In this document: piece by piece, positions 9,467-16,912 of the stretch
How positions within the stretch are numbered: the first letter of the stretch is position 1
Layout: the number at the start of each line of letters is the position of its first letter
Assembly: GCA_019359375.1 (NCBI GenBank)
Contig: JAHHHL010000005.1
Location: 62,001-126,000 of the forward strand
Direction: 5' to 3'
Source of the DNA: Lyngbya sp. HA4199-MV5
Lineage (GTDB): Bacteria > Cyanobacteriota > Cyanobacteriia > Leptolyngbyales > Leptolyngbyaceae
Length of the DNA: 64,000 nt
Position numbers and translations under genes: made by a program
Notes under the pieces: model-generated
Seen by the model: the letters and a program-made list of their open reading frames with translations, nothing else
Database searches by the model: none
Told to the model about the DNA's origin: nothing

Positions 9467-11275
9467 TTATGAACTGCGCCCAAGATACCGCAAGATACCC
9501 CGTGCGATCGCATTTGCCATTTGGGTACGGTAGTTGCCATCAGACAGCTTGGCGGCATCATCGCGTCCCGTGACAAAGCCCACTTCTACCAGCACCGATG
9601 GCATCGACGTTTTGCGTAGCACATAGAAACGCGCCGATCGCACCCCTCGATCTTGTATCCCAGTGCCTTCAAGCACGCTTTGATGGATCGTGCGAGCCAG
9701 GTTTAGCCCGCTTTGATAGTAGTAGGTTTCCAGTCCGCTGATATCGGGTCGGCTGAGGCTAATGGAATTGGCATGAATGCTGACAAAAACCGTGGCGTTG
9801 ATGCGTTCTGCCAGTTGCACACGCGGTTCCAGATCCAGATCACGATCGTCCGATCGGGTAATCACAGCCTGTACGCCCTGCCGCTCCAAAATCGCCGCCA
9901 CTTTCTGCCCAATATCCAGCACGATACCTTTTTCTTGTAAGCCACCAATACCGATCGCGCCTGGATCAGGACCGCCATGCCCTGGGTCGATAATCACAAC
10001 GGGTCGTCCGTTCGTCGCTCTGGGCGGATCAGGATTGGGATAGTTCGACGGAGGTGCAACTGGATCCGTTCGAGGGGCAACCGGTACAGGAATATTGGCA
10101 GAGGGGTTGGGCTGTACCGCAACGGGCGATCGACTGCGCTGGAGTTGCAGTGCCAGCGATTGTTGGCTCGGTTGATTCAGGTCGCTAATGAGCACTCCTG
10201 AAGCGGGCGTAATCAAAATCACAGCCGTATTCGCGGTCTCTTGCCGCAGCCGTAGCTTAAGCACAGGACTGGAGGCTTCAAGCTGTGGTCCCTTGACTGT
10301 TTTGGATAGCTGAGCCGAATTGATGGTGACGCGATACGCACCGGTAGCCCGATCCCATCCGGTGGTGTACTTCAAAGGCTGACTCGCGCGCACCACAAGC
10401 TGAGAATCGTTGTTTTCTAGCGCGATCGACTCGATCGTGGCAAGTGCGCCTGGACGAAACACAGGCGTAGGTGCTGTATTGCCTTCACCACCCGATGCCA
10501 CTTTACTGGTGGGAAGCAACACTAGCCCACCCACACTGCTCGTTGTGGCTTGCCAATCGGGGCTACTGCGATCGACATTGAGGGTAATACGAGCGACAGG
10601 CGGTGATGCTTGCGGCTGACTCAGCGTGACGCGGTTAACGCCTAAACGGTTGACCAGCACATCGCGTGGGGCTGCTAGAGCCAGCGTTGCGCCCTGCACA
10701 TCCACCGTAATCTGACCACGATCGTCACTACGGCTTACATTCAGCGTCGGTGAGCCACCGTTGGTGCGGATAAAAATGCCATCGGGCGTGACCCGTACTC
10801 CCTGAATCTGAGTCGAGGAGCCAGACTGATTACTACCTCCCGTAACGCCACCTGATGGGGTGTTTACAGCCGTATCAGCAGGCAGAAGTTGCGGAGTCGG
10901 GAGCTGTACCGTCCATTGTCGTGCCGTGATACCCCGAAACTTGACCTGGTTGGGGTCGATCGTGTAGCCCGGTGCAAGTTCTACCACCAGTCGTGCGGCA
11001 CCGCGATCGAATTGCCCTAGCCTTACAGACCGAATCGCGCCCCCATAAGACTGTGTGGAAGCCGGACGACCCAAAATCACCCCTGGCAAATCTATCACCA
11101 GTCGCGTTGGGTCGGAAATAAGCTGTGCCCGGGGCTGTACGTCTTCATCGGTGATGAATTCCAACTGGTTGCGGTTAGAGTCAAACCGCCATGATTCCAG
11201 CCGCGAAGCATGTGCCGGAGCCGCCAAGAGTAAAAGGGACGTTGCAGTGAGCAGAAAATGGGGAAAGTGTTTCAC
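9467..11275 (-). CDS. N-acetylmuramoyl-L-alanine amidase with AMIN domains
   Basis: Periplasmic cell-wall amidase that cleaves the bond between MurNAc and the stem peptide; in filamentous cyanobacteria such AmiC-type enzymes act in septum splitting and septal nanopore formation. The GTG start gives a Sec signal peptide (residues 1-23, ending APAHA). A first AMIN domain (about 25-130) and a related repeat (about 275-380) are followed by a proline-rich linker (about 385-420) and the zinc Amidase_3 domain. Its metal ligands are visible in IIDPGHGGPDPGAIG, the glutamate in LQEKGI and the histidine in VSIHANS. Length of 602 aa is normal for cyanobacterial AmiC proteins. AmiC1 versus AmiC2 type cannot be decided. 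Confidence 0.92.
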   Translation of the reverse strand: MKHFPHFLLTATSLLLLAAPAHASRLESWRFDSNRNQLEFITDEDVQPRAQLISDPTRLVIDLPGVILGRPASTQSYGGAIRSVRLGQFDRGAARLVVELAPGYTIDPNQVKFRGITARQWTVQLPTPQLLPADTAVNTPSGGVTGGSNQSGSSTQIQGVRVTPDGIFIRTNGGSPTLNVSRSDDRGQITVDVQGATLALAAPRDVLVNRLGVNRVTLSQPQASPPVARITLNVDRSSPDWQATTSSVGGLVLLPTSKVASGGEGNTAPTPVFRPGALATIESIALENNDSQLVVRASQPLKYTTGWDRATGAYRVTINSAQLSKTVKGPQLEASSPVLKLRLRQETANTAVILITPASGVLISDLNQPSQQSLALQLQRSRSPVAVQPNPSANIPVPVAPRTDPVAPPSNYPNPDPPRATNGRPVVIIDPGHGGPDPGAIGIGGLQEKGIVLDIGQKVAAILERQGVQAVITRSDDRDLDLEPRVQLAERINATVFVSIHANSISLSRPDISGLETYYYQSGLNLARTIHQSVLEGTGIQDRGVRSARFYVLRKTSMPSVLVEVGFVTGRDDAAKLSDGNYRTQMANAIARGILRYLGRSS

Positions 11276-11892
11276 GGTATCTCGTCAGGTTCTCAAAAAG
11301 CTGGTTCTCAAAAAGCTGGACAGCAGCCAGGAACAGTTCACAACTCAGTCTCCTCACACTCGCGCCATCACACCCATTGAGGTCGATCGCCGATGGGGTC
11401 GACCTGGGTACATCGTTCGCGATCGTGGCAATGGATGCGGTGCAGAGCCAGCCATCACGGGCGCTTATCGAACTCGCCCTCTACAGAACATCCTCTTTTG
11501 GATCGCTTCAGGATGTTGGCTAAGATCGCAGGGCTTCAATTCAACAACTCCGCTCCGCTAAACCATCAATCCGGTCGATTTTGAAGCTGTACAGATGTCC
11601 TCTGTCGCCCAACCGTCGCCAAGCAATCTGCGCGTACATGTGCCTGACGCAAATTGGCGGTTTTAGTTTCATGCCCCAAGTTTCATACCCCAAGAGAGTT
11701 TTCTGCTCACCAAACACACCGAAAGAGTGATAACACATTGCAGCCGGTAACGTGACGATCCTCGTTTTTAGCCGCCCAGTGTCTGGCTACAGCAACCGAA
11801 CGTCGAGCATCCGTGATGACAGAACGCGAGCGTCCACAATACAAAACTGCTGTAAGAATATACCCGATGGACCAAAGGTGCGATCGGAATTT

Positions 11893-12256
11893 CTAGGGGC
11901 TGTCATCAATTATGACTACATATCACTTGCAGCAGAGGTTCTAGCCTGGTTGACTGACAAATCTTTTAGCGAGTACTTGAACCCGCCCTGCACTGAAAGT
12001 GCGGGCTGATGGAAGAAAGTCCTCTCTAGGCTTTGCCTTCCCGAAGGGTAGAGGACTAGGAGAGCTTTACAACCCGTTTGAACGGGTTTCGCACCCTTAG
12101 CCCGGATTTTAATCACGGGCGGGTGAGCAACGAAGCGACCAGCCTTTCAAGACTTTTGTCAGTCAATCAGGGTTCTAGCCCCTGGCTTCTGTTGTTAGAT
12201 GGGCGCGACAATGCTGATACTGCAAGGCTTCGGAGCTGCATTGATGACGCGCCCTA
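11893..12256 (+). mobile_element. MITE-like element, copy 2, interrupted by another insertion
   Basis: The left half (11893-11944, from CTAGGGGCTGTCATCAAT) and right half (12172-12256, to ATTGATGACGCGCCCTA) together match the 130-bp element found four more times in the window. The two halves are separated by a 227-bp insertion. Removing the insertion and one copy of the repeat GTTCTAG restores the sequence layout of the uninterrupted copies. Its right end almost touches the antiporter stop codon at 12259. Confidence 0.85.
11945..12171. mobile_element. Nested 227-bp hairpin-rich insertion with 7-bp target duplication
   Basis: The insertion is flanked by identical 7-bp repeats GTTCTAG (11938-11944 and 12172-12178). 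Its termini, CCTGGTTGACTGACAAA on the left and the complement of CCTGATTGACTGACAAA on the right, form a 17-bp terminal inverted repeat with one mismatch. The core holds several stable stem-loops: CCCGC/GCGGG around 11995, CCTCT/AGAGG around 12025-12055, AACCCG/CGGGTT around 12070-12090 and GCCCG/CGGGC around 12100-12120. There is no coding capacity. Direct repeats and terminal repeats show that it transposed as a unit, after the outer element was in place. The core resembles structured RNA; see findings. Confidence 0.8.
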
Positions 12257-12258
12257 TG

Positions 12259-13731
12259 TTATTTCGAGTCCGGCTCAATTCCTTCTAAATCCACCAAGCC
12301 GGGATTCAACGTGATCACCTGGGCTAACTCCTGATCGAGATTGCCAATCCCAGATTGATCGGACTGGGCAAACACCAGCCGCAGCAACGGCGGAGCAAGA
12401 AACGTGGTTAAAATCACCATGACAATCACAGCCGCTTCCAGCGGTTTGGACAGCACGCCACTCTCAGAGCCAACCGCCGCAAACACCAGCCCCACCTCGC
12501 CTCTGGGAATCATGCCTACCCCGATCGCCAGTCGATTGACCCCTGGAATGCCAAACACGGTGAAGCCCGTCACCACTTTGCCCACAATCGCCACGACAAG
12601 CAAAAACGTCGCGATAATCAGCCCAGGACGATTTTCCGGCACCAGCGGATTCAGCACGCTCAGATCGGTACGGGCACCGACTACGACAAAAAACACAGGC
12701 GTGAGCATATCGGCGATCGGCACCACCTTTTCCTCTAACTCTCGCTGCTTCTCGGTTTCTGCTAGCACCAATCCTGCTGCAAAAGCTCCCAGAATGGCTT
12801 CTAGCTGAATCATCGCCGCAATATACGCCAGAATAAACGCAAAAATTAGAGACACTAACAACAGTTGTCCCCGTGTTTTCATGCCATTAACCAGTGCCAC
12901 AAAGAGCGGGCTGAGAAAGCGTCCTACTAAAATGGCACCGACCAAAAACACTCCTGCGCTCACAATCAAGTAAGCTACCTTCGTGGGTTCCACTGAGCCA
13001 TCGCGGGCAAGACTGGCAACCACCGCCAGCACGATGATGCCCAGCACATCATCCATAACCGCTGCACCGATGATGATCTGTCCTTCAGGGGTACTCAGGC
13101 GCTGCATTTCTGCCAGCACTTTTGCTGTAATGCCAATACTGGTGGCAGTCAACGCCGCTCCAGCAAAAATCGCGGGGATGGTGGGAATGCCAAAAATGAG
13201 GCTCAGCCCGATCGTGCCACAGGCAAAAGGCACGACTACCCCAACCACTGCCACCAGCGTAGCCTGCGGTCCCACCCGCAAAAGCTCCTTCAGATCAGAC
13301 TGCAAGCCAATCTCAAACAGCAGAATGATTACGCCCAGTTCTGACAAGACAGAAATAACTTCGCTCTGCGACTGAAACACCGAAGTCAACGCCTCTGGAC
13401 TGAGGTTTGCCGTCAATTGCATCAGCCCCATGATCAGCGAGTGGCTACCGTCTTCACCATTGCCCGGAAACACCAGCAGATTAAGGGCAGATACTCCTAC
13501 AACAACCCCACCCACCAACTCTCCTAAAACAGGGGGTAGGTTAAGGCGATCGCACAACTCACCCCCAATCTTGCTTGCCAGGAAGATGACCACCAGACTT
13601 AGCAACACTCCTGCCAGCACTAGAGATCCGTTTGTTGCCTCAGCCGCTGTAGCCACTAAGGGACTGCCAAGCAGCACTGATGCACCATTACGCATCACTG
13701 GGACGGTCAACCAAGTTATGAAATCTACCAT
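12259..13731 (-). CDS. Cation:proton antiporter, CPA2 family (NhaS3-like)
   Basis: A 490-residue polytopic membrane protein with about 12 hydrophobic segments, of the monovalent cation:proton antiporter 2 family. The adjacent aspartate pair of electrogenic exchangers is at 227-228 in GAAVMDDVLGI, preceded by the TATSIGITAKVL helix. The N-terminal half includes LPPVLGELVGGVVVG, shared with cyanobacterial NhaS3 proteins that exchange Na+ or K+ for H+, in the thylakoid membrane in Synechocystis. The C-terminus is a short soluble tail without an RCK domain. Ion selectivity and membrane location are inferred. The gene is preceded by a short-repeat tract and faces no operon partner. Confidence 0.88.
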   Translation of the reverse strand: MVDFITWLTVPVMRNGASVLLGSPLVATAAEATNGSLVLAGVLLSLVVIFLASKIGGELCDRLNLPPVLGELVGGVVVGVSALNLLVFPGNGEDGSHSLIMGLMQLTANLSPEALTSVFQSQSEVISVLSELGVIILLFEIGLQSDLKELLRVGPQATLVAVVGVVVPFACGTIGLSLIFGIPTIPAIFAGAALTATSIGITAKVLAEMQRLSTPEGQIIIGAAVMDDVLGIIVLAVVASLARDGSVEPTKVAYLIVSAGVFLVGAILVGRFLSPLFVALVNGMKTRGQLLLVSLIFAFILAYIAAMIQLEAILGAFAAGLVLAETEKQRELEEKVVPIADMLTPVFFVVVGARTDLSVLNPLVPENRPGLIIATFLLVVAIVGKVVTGFTVFGIPGVNRLAIGVGMIPRGEVGLVFAAVGSESGVLSKPLEAAVIVMVILTTFLAPPLLRLVFAQSDQSGIGNLDQELAQVITLNPGLVDLEGIEPDSK

Positions 13732-13794
13732 TGGCTCTTAGGAAAATGTTCCTTACCAATGTACAGTTTCTATTGCAGAAGGTTAAGCAGAGGG

Positions 13795-13903
13795 GAGTAG
13801 GAAATGGGGAATAGGGAGCTTGGCGGTCAACAGTCAGCCTTTAGCCTTTAGCCTTCTCTCCTCACCCCTCTCTCCTCTCTCCTCACCCCTCTCTCCTCTC
13901 GCC
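13795..13903. repeat. Short pyrimidine repeat tract
   Basis: Tandem units of the CTCTCCTCACCC and TTAGCCTTTAGCC types fill the gap downstream of the nitrilase gene and upstream of the antiporter gene. It belongs to the same tract class as those flanking other genes. Confidence 0.6.
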
Positions 13904-14716
13904 CTACACAAACACCCGATGCTGCAACGAGGGCATCTGACGGCGCACCTGTACCAGGCGAGAAGGTTCGATCGCGGCGATCGCCACACCGGGTTCATCC
14001 CCTGCATCGGCTAGCACCATCCCCCAGGGGTCGATGACCATTGCGTGTCCATGAGTTTGGCGCATGGCGTAGTGCCGTCCCGTTTGAGCAGGAGCCAGGA
14101 CGTAGCAGGTGTTTTCGATCGCCCGTGCTTGCAGTAGCACCTGCCAGTGGTCTTTGCCCGTAAACGCCGTAAACGCGGCGGGTACAAACAGCACTTCTGC
14201 GCCCATCTGCGCTAAGTGGCGATAGAGTTCGGGAAAGCGCACATCGTAGCAAACAGATAGCCCCAGATTGCCGAGTTCTTTAGACGGATACACGGGCGGT
14301 AGTCGTACACCTGCCAGCACCGTGCCAGATTCTTGATAGGTGTTGCCATCGGGCACGTTGACATCGAACAGGTGAACTTTTTCGTACCGCGCCAACTCTT
14401 CCCCATTTGGGTCAACCAGTAGCGCTGTGTTATACACCTTGCCATTCCCAACGGGCACTGGAAATCCGCCACCCAGCAGCGTTACCTGAAAGCGTTGTGC
14501 CATCGTCTTGAGAAATTTTTCGCTGGCAACTGCGATCGCCTCTGCTTGAGCTAGCTTGTCATGCTCGTCCCCTAAAAACGAGAAATTTTCGGGTAGGGCA
14601 ACCAGTTCAGCGCCCTGACGGACTGCCAGGTCAATTAATTCCTCCGCTTGGATTAAATTTTTTTCGAGATTGGGCAGGCTGGTCATTTGCACAGCAGCCG
14701 CCAGATAAGACTTCAT
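13904..14716 (-). CDS. Carbon-nitrogen hydrolase (nitrilase superfamily, Nit1-like)
   Basis: A cytoplasmic amidase of the nitrilase superfamily with the full catalytic triad: Glu43 in LPENFSF, Lys113 in YEKVHLFD and Cys156 in LSVCYDVRFPELY. Length of 270 residues and the motif set match the Nit1 / deaminated-glutathione amidase branch, which repairs glutathione transaminated by side reactions, or the related omega-amidases. The substrate is inferred. The ATG start is well placed. Downstream on the left side lies a tract of CTCTCCTCACC units that overlaps no gene. Confidence 0.9.
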   Translation of the reverse strand: MKSYLAAAVQMTSLPNLEKNLIQAEELIDLAVRQGAELVALPENFSFLGDEHDKLAQAEAIAVASEKFLKTMAQRFQVTLLGGGFPVPVGNGKVYNTALLVDPNGEELARYEKVHLFDVNVPDGNTYQESGTVLAGVRLPPVYPSKELGNLGLSVCYDVRFPELYRHLAQMGAEVLFVPAAFTAFTGKDHWQVLLQARAIENTCYVLAPAQTGRHYAMRQTHGHAMVIDPWGMVLADAGDEPGVAIAAIEPSRLVQVRRQMPSLQHRVFV

Positions 14717-14974
14717 AGGCTCAACTCAAATCGCAGCTAAAAATCATAGGTTCAAGGCTATTGGAGTGTAACCCCCTTTGGCGTTGGTTGCTCCAATGAA
14801 CCGAAGCCCCTCCCTACTATTTAAAACCAGGTTTGACATGCAATGATTTAGAACGCTGACCTGCACACATCTCTTTACGCGATCGAGATCAGGCTTGTTC
14901 CGGAATTGCTTCCTCGCAGGTTGAAACCGTCTACTGTCGCTTCACCACATCCCTTGCATCGAAAGCCTGTGCTC

Positions 14975-15652
14975 ATGTTTACCTATCACCCCATGCTGAC
15001 CCGGTTCACATTGACGTTGCTGGTCTGTTTGACTGGCGTTGTGATCGCTACCCCCTGTCTCACAGCCACTGCCACTGCCACTGAGTTGGCACAACAACCC
15101 AACTGCGACAAAGCTCAAACGCAGACAGAGATGAACATTTGTGCTGGGATGAGCTATGAAAGCGCCGATCGCGCCCTCAATCGTACCTATCAAGCCCTCT
15201 TACCCAAACTATCCGCCGCACGCCGCCAAAAGCTGACCGATGCCCAACTACGGTGGATTAAATTCCGCGATACCGAATGCGAGTTTTATGGCAGTGAAGC
15301 AGAAGGCGGCACCATGCAGCCCATGCTTGTTTCTGGCTGTAAAGATCAGATCACCCAACGACGCACGGCTGACTTCAGCACCTACCTGACTGGCAAAAGT
15401 CCTGCGGGTAGAAACAATTACCAGAACGCCGATCGACGACTCAATCAGCTTTATCAGCAACTTTTGCAACGGCTTGAACACGATCGCAAACAGAAGCTAG
15501 AAACCGCTGAACTTGCCTGGATTGCCTTTCGGGACTCTACCTGTGAGTTTGAAGCCAGCAGTGGTGGCAATGCAGCGCGAAACCAGTGCCTCACTCGCTT
15601 AACCAGACAGCGCAATCAGCAGTTACAGGGGTATCTGGCAATCAATCGCTAA
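14975..15652 (+). CDS. Secreted LprI-like protein with two DUF1311 domains
   Basis: A protein of about 225 residues with an N-terminal signal peptide (hydrophobic TRFTLTLLVCLTGVVIATPC) and two tandem copies of the lysozyme-inhibitor LprI-type domain. Each copy has the pattern C-x(n)-ADRxLNxxYQxLLxxL-x-RQKLxxAxLxWIxFRDxxCEF, with cysteines spaced for disulfides; the first copy spans about 60-135 and the second about 140-220. Founding members bind lysozyme, but most family members are uncharacterised. The frame remains open to a TTG at 14906. The ATG at 14975 is preferred because it gives a normal signal peptide. It has no apparent operon partner. Confidence 0.85.
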   Translation: MFTYHPMLTRFTLTLLVCLTGVVIATPCLTATATATELAQQPNCDKAQTQTEMNICAGMSYESADRALNRTYQALLPKLSAARRQKLTDAQLRWIKFRDTECEFYGSEAEGGTMQPMLVSGCKDQITQRRTADFSTYLTGKSPAGRNNYQNADRRLNQLYQQLLQRLEHDRKQKLETAELAWIAFRDSTCEFEASSGGNAARNQCLTRLTRQRNQQLQGYLAINR

Positions 15653-15699
15653 ACGCTATAACCTTTACGGTTCAACGATTTGCAAATAGCCGTTAAATC

Positions 15700-16185
15700 C
15701 TATTTGCCTGCCGCCAGTTCTTGCGTCACCTCAGCTAACAAGCCCTCACAGGCATCAAACAGCAAAGCAATGACCTGATTAAAGCCTTCAGTGCCACCAT
15801 AGTAGGGATCAGGAACTTCTTTCAGAGTATGGCGCGTGCAGAAGTCGCACATTAACTGGACTTTGTGGCGATACTTGCCGCTTGGGTCAAGGGCGCAAAG
15901 ATTGACCAAATTTTCTCGATCCATTGCCAGGATACGATCGAACGTCTCAAAGTCAGCTTTCACAAACTGTCGGGCACTACCACACAGGGTAATTCCTTGC
16001 CTTTGCGCCGCGATCGCCATGCGTCGATCGGGCGGATTCCCGACATGATAGCCTGCTGTTCCTGCGGAATCACACACAATGCGATCGCTCAAATTTGCTT
16101 GAGCAATCAAATGGTTCATGATGTTTTCTGCGGAGGGAGAGCGGCAAATATTACCAAGACAAACAAACAGCAGCTTGTAGGGCAT
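15700..16185 (-). CDS. Low-molecular-weight protein-tyrosine phosphatase
   Basis: Single-domain cytoplasmic phosphatase of 161 residues. The CX5R P-loop is at the N-terminus (Cys9 to Arg15 in VCLGNICRSPSAE) and the general-acid aspartate is in DPYYGG, about residue 127, as in active family members. Likely substrates are phosphotyrosine proteins, for example of exopolysaccharide export systems, although arsenate reductase-like activity also exists in relatives. No tyrosine kinase gene is nearby. Confidence 0.93.
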   Translation of the reverse strand: MPYKLLFVCLGNICRSPSAENIMNHLIAQANLSDRIVCDSAGTAGYHVGNPPDRRMAIAAQRQGITLCGSARQFVKADFETFDRILAMDRENLVNLCALDPSGKYRHKVQLMCDFCTRHTLKEVPDPYYGGTEGFNQVIALLFDACEGLLAEVTQELAAGK

Positions 16186-16371
16186 TGTTTAGCCAGCGTC
16201 GTTCACGCCAAATAAATCTATCGCAGCTAGTGAGCCAATCACAGCCGTTTGAAGATGCCGCCTGACATTTGAGACCTGACATTTGAGACAAGAAACGATG
16301 GAGCTTATTCAACGCCGCGATCGCGTCAATGACTCACACCGTCTCAGCTCAGCAGGGAGTGCGGCAAAAAA

Positions 16372-16716
16372 TTACATGCCTGGGAGGTTAAGTCCACCCG
16401 TTAGTTCTTCCATCCGCTCTCGCATGGTGGTGGTGGATTTGTTATAGGCATCCTTCATGGCTGCTGTCACCAAATCAGAAAGCACCTCTGCACCTTCCCC
16501 AAGGACATCGGGCGCAATGGTGACACTAAGGGGTTCCTGGTTGCCGCTGAGCACAACCTTCACCAATCCACCACCGGATTCACCTTCAATTTCCATCTGT
16601 TCGAGTTCTTCCTGAAGCCGTCTGGCTCCTTCTTGAACCTGTTGTGCTTTCTTAAAGGCTTCTGTCAGCTCTTTCATTTTGCCGAGACCGAAGCCAAATC
16701 CCTGTCCTTGTGACAT
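16372..16716 (-). CDS. YbaB/EbfC family nucleoid-associated protein
   Basis: A 114-residue DNA-binding protein of the YbaB/EbfC family. It has the helical N-terminus ([20 protein letters not shown], about 20-40), the central beta sheet containing [14 protein letters not shown], and the C-terminal helix [14 protein letters not shown]. These dimeric proteins bind DNA with little specificity. In many bacteria the gene sits beside dnaX-recR; here it stands alone. The start ATG is followed by a glycine-rich segment ([11 protein letters not shown]) usual for cyanobacterial members. Confidence 0.93.
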   Translation of the reverse strand: MSQGQGFGFGLGKMKELTEAFKKAQQVQEGARRLQEELEQMEIEGESGGGLVKVVLSGNQEPLSVTIAPDVLGEGAEVLSDLVTAAMKDAYNKSTTTMRERMEELTGGLNLPGM

Positions 16717-16868
16717 AACGTATAGCGGGTTGCGAATTGAATGTAAGCAGTCAGTGGTTCCATTATGACACCGCGCATCCAGGCAACATCATTTTTTGCA
16801 AAATCGCTGGGCTTTGTTTGGCACTGGAGTCGATCGAGGAGCGATGCCGTAGGCGATGGGAGTCAAAG

Positions 16869-16906
16869 CCACCAGAGGCAATGAGTGGGATGTGAGGTAC
16901 GATCGC
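16869..16906 (-). pseudogene. Fragment duplicated from the fni gene
   Basis: This 38-bp stretch just downstream of the HEAT-repeat gene matches 19123-19160, inside the type 2 IPP isomerase gene, at 35 of 38 positions. Both copies read CCACCAGAGGCAATGAG-GGGATGTGAGG with single differences. In the gene it codes for part of the HIPLIASGG strand. The fragment is not in a long open frame. It is either a scar of local recombination or the last trace of a second copy. Confidence 0.5.
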
Positions 16907-16912
16907 CCCAGG

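Larger units (their letters stand above)
11276..12258. other. Repeat-rich gap between amidase and antiporter genes
   Basis: About 980 bp without a supported gene. Positions 11276-11892 hold several short open frames on both strands, none with recognisable domains; near the amidase start there is a tandem duplication of the TTCTCAAAAAGCTGG unit (about 11290-11320). From 11893 a MITE-like element interrupted by a second inserted element fills the rest, up to the antiporter stop codon. Confidence 0.5.

Noticed and set aside
11055-11561. 168-codon frame antisense to the amidase gene end
   Set aside because: Its first half is opposite the amidase coding region, and the rest lacks any recognisable feature.
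12404-13741. Several long plus-strand frames opposite the antiporter gene
   Set aside because: Ser/Thr/Pro-rich shadow translations of a GC-biased membrane protein gene.
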